This document shows, in pieces, positions 54,126 through 61,257 of a stretch of DNA of 64,000 nt. The first letter of the stretch is position 1. Every line of letters begins with the position of its first letter. The notes beneath the pieces are model-generated. The model saw only the letters and a list, made by a program, of their open reading frames with translations, did no database searches and was not told the origin of the DNA. The stretch covers positions 1 through 64,000 of the forward strand of contig JAGPFE010000002.1 in assembly GCA_018056705.1 (NCBI GenBank), in the 5' to 3' direction. The stretch comes from Candidatus Hydrogenedentota bacterium. Its GTDB lineage: Bacteria > Hydrogenedentota > Hydrogenedentia > Hydrogenedentales > CAITNO01. The translations under genes were made by a program, and so were the position numbers.

Positions 54126-54974
54126 ATGCGATTCGCCCATCGGGACATGGGAGAGGCCGCCGAGGTTAACGCCCCGGATTCCCGCGCGCAGACTCGGGAC
54201 GCATTTATCCTGCTGGGATGTCTCTTACTCCTGGGAGTGATGGCGTTCTATGCCGTGCTGTTGACCGTGAACTGGCTGGTCACGTTGATCCCCCCGGAAA
54301 CCGAATCCCGCATTTTTGCCCCGATTGCACTGGAACAGTTCCTTCCCATGCGGAACGAAGATCCTTCGAACCGGGAAACCTGGGGCACCTGGAAAGAGAC
54401 GATGGAACGGCTCCGCGCTCACCCGGCGGTATTGCCCCTGTCATACCGGCTGGTCCTCGTGGAATCGGAACAGCCCAACGCCTTCGCGATTCCAGGGGGC
54501 ACCATTGCCGTCACGTCAGCCCTGGTCGATGCCATTGGCGACGACCGCGTGGCGATTGCCATGGTGCTGGGCCATGAACTCGGTCACTTTGCCCACCGGG
54601 ATCACCTGCGCGGCCTGGGCAGATCCATTACACTTGGGCTGCTGATCAGTGTCCTGTTTGGCAACGACTTTGGCATGCTGGGTAACGCGGCCATCAACCT
54701 GGTGGAACTGCGTTACTCCCGTCGGCAGGAGGAGGCGGCGGACCTGTTCAGCGCGCGGCTGCTGCTGGATACGCTGGGAACCGTGGACAACATCGACGGG
54801 TTCTTTCGCCGGATGGCCAAACAGGAACAATTGCCCCGGTGGGCGTACATGTTTTCCACCCATCCCCATCCTGAAGAGCGAATCCGCGCGCTGGAAACCT
54901 TCGCGCGCCAGTACCGGTCCAAACAATCCGGGGCTGGTGAACCGGAACATTCCGTCCCCGTGGTCACGGAGTGA
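54126..54974 (+). CDS. M48-family membrane metalloprotease
   Basis: 282 aa. A membrane helix lies at about residues 21-47 ('FILLGCLLLLGVMAFYAVLL'). The protease domain has 'NAFAIPGGTIAVTSALVDAI', the zinc motif 'HELGHFAHRDH', and the third ligand region 'RRQEEAADLFSARLLLDT', ending 'STHPHPEERIRAL'. This is a HtpX/Oma1/YcaL-like layout. It likely degrades damaged membrane or exported proteins. Placement after two YbjQ proteins is a conserved-looking theme: YbjQ-like domains often neighbour membrane-quality genes, though I cannot check that here. Confidence 0.88.
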   Translation: MRFAHRDMGEAAEVNAPDSRAQTRDAFILLGCLLLLGVMAFYAVLLTVNWLVTLIPPETESRIFAPIALEQFLPMRNEDPSNRETWGTWKETMERLRAHPAVLPLSYRLVLVESEQPNAFAIPGGTIAVTSALVDAIGDDRVAIAMVLGHELGHFAHRDHLRGLGRSITLGLLISVLFGNDFGMLGNAAINLVELRYSRRQEEAADLFSARLLLDTLGTVDNIDGFFRRMAKQEQLPRWAYMFSTHPHPEERIRALETFARQYRSKQSGAGEPEHSVPVVTE

Positions 54975-54986
54975 AGGAGCGACGGC

Positions 54987-56243
54987 ATGACATCATCGAC
55001 ACGTCAGCAGCATGACGCGTGGTGGGTGCCCGTGGTAATCATGGGGACGGCGGGCCTGTTTTTCTGGGCCATCCGCGGTAGCGCTGGCTACGGCGGAGAG
55101 ACGGGGGGGATGCTGGCGGGATCCGGGTGGGGCCTCCTGTGGTGGATGCTGTCGAGGTCGGATGGTCGTGGTGGGCAGCGACCGTATGGTTCGCCATGGG
55201 CCCTGCTGGCCCTGGCGGCGGGGATTGCGTACGGAGGATTCACGGGGTACGGCGTGTATGTTGGCTGGGTCAAGGGGGCATTCTACCTGGACTATCCGAA
55301 CGGGGCGCGGCCTATCAATCCGTTATGGGGCTACGTCGCCTTGTTCCTGTGTGGCCTGCACTGGGGCGGCAACACGGGAGTATTCCTGTCGTGGTGCGCG
55401 CCGGAACGGCCCATGCGCGCGCGGGACTGGATCGCGCGGATCGCTTCGGGTGTTGCCGGAGCGGTGATCGCGCTGGGCATCACGAAAATGTGGCCCCAGT
55501 GGTTTCTGCCCTTCTACAGCGACGCCCTGTATGGGGATCCGGCCAACAGGACCTGCGCGCGCGCCATTAATTCGCTGTGGACCATTGCCCCGCATATCGG
55601 CACCCTGGCGGGATTTCTGGCCTATGAACTGTTCCGCCGCGACACGCGGGCGGTGAAACTGATCACGCTTATGGCCCTGGGGTTCGCGGTTCCCTTTGCC
55701 GTGGGCGGGATCTGGCACGCCGTGGGCGAGGGATCCGCGATTCCGATCGACTGGTGGAAGAACTGGGAAATGAGCATCGGGCTGGGAGGAGGCATGGCCA
55801 TCGGCCTGGCATTCGTTTTGTTCAATCGTCCCCTCGCCGGTACCGCGTGGGAAGATGGACCATGGACCCGCGGGTTGTTCGCGACGGGTCTCGCGCCGTG
55901 GTTCTGTTCCCTGCCCGTGCTTCAGGGGGCGTACGATGGCTTGGGCCAACTCTGGGGTTACGAACCAGGTTATGCCGGTTACCTCGCGCTGGCGCTGCTG
56001 GCCGCCATGCCGTGGCTGGCGCGGTGGATGAAAAAGCATCCCGAAAACGGCTATCCCGGTGAAATCGCGTGCCTGCTGCTGTTGGGGCTCATCGTGCTGT
56101 GCGGCTACGCGGTGACCCTGCCGCCTCCCGGGAAGATGATACGCCCGGCCACCAGTTTCCTGCTGGCACTGTATACCCTGTGCCTCGCCACAACGGGGTG
56201 GCTGTATTTCTGGCGGGTGAGGTCCCGTGGCAGTAGAGGCTGA
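54987..56243 (+). CDS. Polytopic membrane protein of unknown function
   Basis: 418 aa, AAGGAG upstream of the ATG. About ten to eleven hydrophobic helices span the protein. Gly/Trp-rich signatures recur: 'WAIRGSAGYGGETGGMLAGS', 'GLHWGGNTGVFLSW', 'GGIWHAVGEGSAIPIDWWKN', 'WEMSIGLGGGMAIGLAFVLF'. I do not recognise the family. The conserved-looking Gly/His/Trp/Glu residues near helix ends suggest a substrate-binding or transport role rather than a simple anchor. It follows the M48 gene by 12 bases and is convergent with carB, seven bases away. Confidence 0.75.
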   Translation: MTSSTRQQHDAWWVPVVIMGTAGLFFWAIRGSAGYGGETGGMLAGSGWGLLWWMLSRSDGRGGQRPYGSPWALLALAAGIAYGGFTGYGVYVGWVKGAFYLDYPNGARPINPLWGYVALFLCGLHWGGNTGVFLSWCAPERPMRARDWIARIASGVAGAVIALGITKMWPQWFLPFYSDALYGDPANRTCARAINSLWTIAPHIGTLAGFLAYELFRRDTRAVKLITLMALGFAVPFAVGGIWHAVGEGSAIPIDWWKNWEMSIGLGGGMAIGLAFVLFNRPLAGTAWEDGPWTRGLFATGLAPWFCSLPVLQGAYDGLGQLWGYEPGYAGYLALALLAAMPWLARWMKKHPENGYPGEIACLLLLGLIVLCGYAVTLPPPGKMIRPATSFLLALYTLCLATTGWLYFWRVRSRGSRG

Positions 56244-56249
56244 GACAGG

Positions 56250-59200
56250 TCAGGACTTTCGCGCCCTGGCCGCCAGTTCGTGATATTCCTGCAGGGACAG
56301 GATCTGCGGCGTATCCTGCCGTAACGCGCGGATGGCGGCGATGCCCGCCTTGGCGGCGGCCAGCGTGGTCATGATGGGCAGGCCGCGTTCGAGCCCCGCG
56401 CGACGGATGGCCTTTTCGTCTTCTTTCGCTTCCTGGCCCATGGGCGTGTTGATGATCCAGTCCACCTCGCGGTTGATGATTTTGTCCACGATGTTGGGCC
56501 GCCCTTCGCCGACTTTGAAGACCTTTTCCGCGGGGATGCCCATGGCGTTGAGCCGTTCCGCGGTGCCCTCGGTGGCCAGGAAACGGAATCCCATGTCTGC
56601 CAGCGGTCGGGCTATCGATTCGATTTCCTGCTGGTCGCGGCGATTGAGGCTCAGGAAGATGACACCCTTGGTGGGCAGTCGGTTACCCGCGGCGATCTGG
56701 CTTTTTGCGTAGGCCATGCCCATGGTCGTGTCGATTCCCATCACCTCGCCGGTACTGCGCATTTCGGGACCCAGCAGGATGTCCACGTTCGGAAACTTGA
56801 TGAACGGCAGGACCACTTCCTTGGCGGACAGGTACGGCGGCACGGGATCCTCGGTGAATCCCAGTTCTTTGAGGGTCTTGCCCAGCATGACCTTGGCGGC
56901 CAGTTTCGCCACGGGCACCCCGATGGCCTTGCTCACGAAGGGAATGGTGCGCGACGCGCGGGGGTTCACCTCGAGCAGGTAGATTTCCCCGTCCCGCACG
57001 GCGAACTGCACGTTCATCAGGCCCACCACTTCCAGTTCCCGGGCCAGTTTCCGGGTCTGGTCCTTGATCTCCGCGATGATCCGCTCCGGCAGTTCGTAGG
57101 GAGGCAGGATGCAGGCGCTGTCGCCCGAATGGACCCCCGCTTCCTCGATGTGCTGCATGATGCCCGCCACCACCACGGTTTCCCCGTCCGAAATGGCGTC
57201 CACGTCGATCTCGATGGCGGCTTCCAGGAACTTGTCGATGAGGATGGGATGCTCCGGCGAGGCTTCCACGGCGTGGGCCATGTAGTGAGCCAGGGCGTCC
57301 CGGTCATAGACGATTTCCATGGCCCGGCCGCCGAGCACGAAGGAAGGACGCACCACGACCGGGTAACCGATCTGGTCCGCGATGACCGCGGCCTCTTCGA
57401 ATGAAGTGGCCGTCGCGTTTCGGGGCTGAAGCAGGCCCAGGCGCTCTACCGCCTCGCGGAACAGTTCACGGTCTTCGGCCCGCGCGATGTTTTCGGGGGT
57501 GGTACCGACGATCGGCGCGCCCGCGGCTTTCAACCGAAGGGCAAGGTTGAGTGGCGTCTGGCCGCCGAACTGCACGATCACCCCCCTGGGTTTCACGCGG
57601 TCCACGATGTTCATGACGTCCTCGAACGTGACCGGTTCGAAAAAGAGCCGGTCCGCCGTGTCGTAGTCCGTGGACACCGTTTCCGGGTTGCAGTTCACCA
57701 TGACGGTTTCGTAGCCGAGTTCACGCAGGGCGAACACGGCGTGCACGCAGCAGTAATCAAACTCGATGCCCTGTCCAATGCGGTTGGGACCGCCACCCAG
57801 GATGATCACCTGTTCTTTGGTTTCGTCGAGCCGGGTTTCGTCTTCCGTGGCGTCGTAAGTCGAGTAGTAGTATGGCGTGTAGGCCTCGAATTCGGCCGCG
57901 CAGGTGTCGACCAGTCGGTAACCAGGCATCACGCCGGCCGCCTTGCGCCGCTGACGCACCGCGTCTTCACTCATTCCCCACATCCAGCCCAGTTGCCGGT
58001 CCGAGAAACCGTGCTGTTTCACGCGGCGCAGAAAAGCCGGCTCGAAGCGCGTGGCCTCGGGCGCGTTCCGGATTTCGTTTTCCAGGGTGATGATTTCCCT
58101 CATCTGGCGCAGAAACCAGGGGTCTATGCCAGAGGCTTCATGAATCTCCTCTACCGACGCGCCAAGGCGGAAGGCTTCGGCGATCTGGAATAACCGTTCC
58201 CGGTTGGGCGTGCGCATGGCGCGGATCAGGGCGTCCTTTTCCTGGATCGCGCTGCCCGATCCCGCGATCGGCTTGTCCTTGCCGTCGGCCCCAAGGCCCG
58301 CGCGCCCGATTTCCAGCCCACGCAAGGCCTTCTGCAGGGATTCCTTGAAGGTCCGACCGATGCTCATGGTTTCGCCAACGCTTTTCATCTGCACGGTCAG
58401 GCGATCTTCCGCGCCGGGGAACTTTTCGAAGGCCCAGCGGGGAATCTTGGTGACCACGTAGTCGATGGTGGGCTCGAAGGATGCGGGGGTTTCCCGGGTG
58501 ATGTCGTTGGGGATTTCGTCCAGGGTGTAGCCCACCGCGAGTTTCGCGGCGATCTTGGCGATGGGGAACCCGGTGGCCTTGGATGCCAGCGCGGAACTGC
58601 GCGATACCCGCGGGTTCATTTCGATCACGACCATGCGACCGGTCCGCGGATGCACGGCGAACTGCACGTTCGACCCCCCGGTGTCCACGCCGATCTCCCG
58701 CATGATCTTGATGGCGGCGTCGCGCATGGCCTGGTATTCCCTGTCGGTCAGGGTCTGCGCGGGGGCTACCGTGATGCTGTCCCCGGTGTGCACGCCCATC
58801 GGGTCGAAATTTTCGATGGAACAGATGATGACGACATTGTCCTTGAGGTCCCGCATGACCTCCAGTTCGAATTCCTTCCAGTTCAGCACCGATTCCTCAA
58901 TCAGCACCTCGGTTACCGGGCTGGCGTTCAGGCCGAATTGCACGGCCTTTTCGAACTCTTCGCGGTTGAAGGATAACCCTGCCCCCGTGCCGCCAAGGGT
59001 GAAGGCGGGCCGGATCACCGCCTGGTAATTGATCTCCGCGCCGAAATCCCAGGCCTCTTCCATCGAATGCACGACTTTACTGCGCGGCACATCCAGGCCG
59101 CAACGCAGCATGGCTTCCTTGAAGAGGCCGCGGTCTTCGGCCTTCTTGATCGCGCCCAGTTTCGCGCCGATCAGTTCCACGCCGTAGCGGTGCAGGACGC

Positions 59201-59516
59201 CCTGTTCGGCCAGGGCCACGGAGAGGTTCAATCCGGTCTGTCCGCCCACCGTCGGCAACAGGGCGTCGGGGCGTTCCCGCTCGATCACCCGTTCCAGGAA
59301 CTCCACGGTCAGAGGTTCGATGTACACGCGGTCGGCCATTTCGGGGTCGGTCATGATCGTCGCGGGGTTGCTGTTGACCAGCACCACGCTGTACCCCTCC
59401 TCCCGGAGCGCTTTGCAAGCCTGGGTTCCCGAATAGTCGAACTCGCAGGCCTGGCCGATGATGATGGGGCCCGCCCCGATGATCATGATCTTCTTGATGT
59501 CCGTGCGCTTGGGCAT
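56250..59516 (-). CDS. carB: Carbamoyl-phosphate synthase large subunit
   Basis: 1088 aa, full length, with TAGGAG seven bases before the ATG. Both ATP-grasp halves are present: '[20 protein letters not shown]' with '[20 protein letters not shown]', and '[20 protein letters not shown]' with '[20 protein letters not shown]'. The C-terminal MGS-like domain ('[20 protein letters not shown]', '[20 protein letters not shown]') is the allosteric region. It makes carbamoyl phosphate for pyrimidines and arginine. carA is not adjacent; greA lies upstream on the same strand. Confidence 0.97.
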   Translation of the reverse strand: MPKRTDIKKIMIIGAGPIIIGQACEFDYSGTQACKALREEGYSVVLVNSNPATIMTDPEMADRVYIEPLTVEFLERVIERERPDALLPTVGGQTGLNLSVALAEQGVLHRYGVELIGAKLGAIKKAEDRGLFKEAMLRCGLDVPRSKVVHSMEEAWDFGAEINYQAVIRPAFTLGGTGAGLSFNREEFEKAVQFGLNASPVTEVLIEESVLNWKEFELEVMRDLKDNVVIICSIENFDPMGVHTGDSITVAPAQTLTDREYQAMRDAAIKIMREIGVDTGGSNVQFAVHPRTGRMVVIEMNPRVSRSSALASKATGFPIAKIAAKLAVGYTLDEIPNDITRETPASFEPTIDYVVTKIPRWAFEKFPGAEDRLTVQMKSVGETMSIGRTFKESLQKALRGLEIGRAGLGADGKDKPIAGSGSAIQEKDALIRAMRTPNRERLFQIAEAFRLGASVEEIHEASGIDPWFLRQMREIITLENEIRNAPEATRFEPAFLRRVKQHGFSDRQLGWMWGMSEDAVRQRRKAAGVMPGYRLVDTCAAEFEAYTPYYYSTYDATEDETRLDETKEQVIILGGGPNRIGQGIEFDYCCVHAVFALRELGYETVMVNCNPETVSTDYDTADRLFFEPVTFEDVMNIVDRVKPRGVIVQFGGQTPLNLALRLKAAGAPIVGTTPENIARAEDRELFREAVERLGLLQPRNATATSFEEAAVIADQIGYPVVVRPSFVLGGRAMEIVYDRDALAHYMAHAVEASPEHPILIDKFLEAAIEIDVDAISDGETVVVAGIMQHIEEAGVHSGDSACILPPYELPERIIAEIKDQTRKLARELEVVGLMNVQFAVRDGEIYLLEVNPRASRTIPFVSKAIGVPVAKLAAKVMLGKTLKELGFTEDPVPPYLSAKEVVLPFIKFPNVDILLGPEMRSTGEVMGIDTTMGMAYAKSQIAAGNRLPTKGVIFLSLNRRDQQEIESIARPLADMGFRFLATEGTAERLNAMGIPAEKVFKVGEGRPNIVDKIINREVDWIINTPMGQEAKEDEKAIRRAGLERGLPIMTTLAAAKAGIAAIRALRQDTPQILSLQEYHELAARARKS

Positions 59517-59585
59517 GACACGCTCCTAAGGTGACGCGGCGTGGAAGCCGCTGACCAGGTACCGTCTACAATCGCGTGAGCGGCG

Positions 59586-60059
59586 TCAGACGCCGTAGGT
59601 GATTTCGAGCACTTCGAACTGGATTTCCCCCGCGGGAACCCGGGCCACCGCGATGTCGCCCACGCCCTTTCCCAAGAGGGCGGATCCCACCGGTGACTGG
59701 ACAGATAATCGGTTATTCTGGATGTCCGCTTCTACCGGGCTGACCAGGGTCCACGTGTCTTCATCGCCCGTGGTGACGTTTCGCACGCGAACCGTCGCGC
59801 CCACGTAAGCCTTGGACATGTCCACCCGGTTCGGATCGAGCACTTCCGCCCGGGCGATCTGGTCCTCGAGGTCGCGGATGCGCGCGTGGAGCAGGGCCTG
59901 CTCTTCCTTGGCGGCGTGGTATTCGGCGTTTTCCCTCAGGTCGCCCAGCCCCCGGGCATGCTCGATTTCCGCCACCACCTCCGTCATGCGTTTGCGCAAC
60001 GCATCCAGGCGCTCGTGCAATTTTTTCAGTCCTTCGGCGGAAAGGTATACGCGGCTCAT
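59586..60059 (-). CDS. greA: Transcription elongation factor GreA
   Basis: 157 aa, GGGAG seven bases before the ATG. The N-terminal coiled coil carries the acidic tip 'GDLRENAEYHAAKEEQALLH' that reaches the polymerase active site. The C-terminal FKBP-like domain has 'VRVRNVTTGDEDTWTLVSPV' and 'SPVGSALLGKGVGDIAVARV'. It rescues backtracked RNA polymerase by stimulating cleavage. carB follows after 69 bases on the same strand. Confidence 0.97.
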   Translation of the reverse strand: MSRVYLSAEGLKKLHERLDALRKRMTEVVAEIEHARGLGDLRENAEYHAAKEEQALLHARIRDLEDQIARAEVLDPNRVDMSKAYVGATVRVRNVTTGDEDTWTLVSPVEADIQNNRLSVQSPVGSALLGKGVGDIAVARVPAGEIQFEVLEITYGV

Positions 60060-60717
60060 GGCGTACTCCCGTTGTCAAAACCGCCGTCAGGGGTCACCTG
60101 GCGGCGGCTGTACACGTAATCATCATACACCATCATACTAAAAAAACGGGAGCTCGAGCGAACACGCGCGCGCCAGTGCAAGGCGAGTTGTCCTGTTCAC
60201 CGGATTTCGCGGAAGACGTTGAGGGGTGTTTTACTCCCCGCGCGTTCCTGGGGGTGTGACCGTGTTTTTGCGATCGAGACGCAGTGAAGGGCCCATTGCC
60301 CCTTTGATTTACCTTATTCCGTCGAAATGATTGACAGCACCACTCCCCTGAAAAACGCAACTCGCCCTGGAACTCGTGACACGGTGCTCCCGGCAGATAG
60401 ATATGTTGAAAATTCCAGAGTTTCTTAAAACACCCACAGACGCGCATCTATTTCCTGGCCGCGATCATTTTTTTACAATAGAGAAAAAATCTTGCAATAT
60501 GCGCATATAAATTATAATAAATTCAATAATAACTGGATCAAAAAAGCGACAAATAAAGATTAATTTCTTTGATTTGATCATGAATTGTGCTAATATCCTG
60601 TATCGGGTTCTGTTTCGGGAACGGGGACGGCGCCAGCGGGGCCCCGCCGGTAAGGAACCTGAAACGCAGGTTGAATGTGGTCAAGAACAGCCGATTTACA
60701 TCGGCGGGAGGTGTGCG
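60060..60717. other. Long AT-rich gap upstream of the second NuoE-like gene
   Basis: About 660 bases without a gene. The last 260 are strikingly AT-rich. A possible promoter is TTTACA (60472-60477), 17 bp, CAATAT (60495-60500), which would give a leader of about 210 bases. In that leader an inverted repeat, gatcaaa (60536-60542) and tttgatc (60573-60579), encloses smaller complementary runs. The greA promoter must also lie in this gap, but I could not fix it. 60130-60450 shows nothing I can name. Confidence 0.5.
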
Positions 60718-61257
60718 ATGACAGAAGCCGTTCAACACGTGTGCGCGTGCGGCGAGACGGCCAGCGAAGCGGAACTGCTGGCCCGGCTGGATGAGGCCAT
60801 CCGCGAGTACCGCGAGGTACCCGGCGGTCTGATTCCCGTGCTTCAGATCGCCCAGGGCATTTTCGGGTACCTGCCGGAATCGGCCCTCAAGCGGATTGCC
60901 GAAGGGCTCGAAAAACCCTACAGCGAAGTGGCCGGGGTGGTGGGCTTTTATTCCTTTTTTTCCACCGAACCCCGGGGCAAGCACCTGATCCGGGTGTGCC
61001 TGGGCACGGCGTGCTATGTCCGTGGCGGCAAGGACGTGCTACAGGCCCTGAAGGGCGCCCTGAGCACGGACGTCGGCAAGACCACGCCGGATCGCCTGTT
61101 TACCCTCGAGGTGGGGCGGTGTTTCGGCGCGTGCGGCCTGGCTCCTGTCATCATGATCGATGATCACGTGCACCAGGGCGTGCAGCCGACGAAGATCAAC
61201 GAGATTCTGAACCAGTATCGGGATGGCGCGGCAGGTCAGGGAGGTCAGCAGTCATGA
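60718..61257 (+). CDS. NuoE-like [2Fe-2S] subunit of a flavin-based redox complex
   Basis: 179 aa from the ATG at 60718, with GGGAGG six bases upstream; the in-frame extension before it is basic and not family-like. It has the helical N-terminus ('GGLIPVLQIAQGIFGYLPES', 'SEVAGVVGFYSFFSTEPRGK') and the four cluster ligands in 'CLGTACYVRGG' and 'RCFGACGLAPVIMIDD'. An extra CXC near the N-terminus ('HVCACGET') is unusual. Its stop overlaps the start of the NuoF-GltD gene (ATGA), so the two are partner subunits. It is a homologue of hydC in this same window. Confidence 0.9.
   Translation: MTEAVQHVCACGETASEAELLARLDEAIREYREVPGGLIPVLQIAQGIFGYLPESALKRIAEGLEKPYSEVAGVVGFYSFFSTEPRGKHLIRVCLGTACYVRGGKDVLQALKGALSTDVGKTTPDRLFTLEVGRCFGACGLAPVIMIDDHVHQGVQPTKINEILNQYRDGAAGQGGQQS

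Noticed and set aside
60310..60340. Second copy of the inverted-repeat element, from the text cgtcgaaatgattgac
   Set aside because: Only about ten bases match the element end and there is no opposite arm; probably chance.
60133..60447. Minus-strand open frame of 104 codons in the gap before the NuoE-like gene
   Set aside because: No ribosome site, no recognisable domain, and a composition like non-coding sequence.
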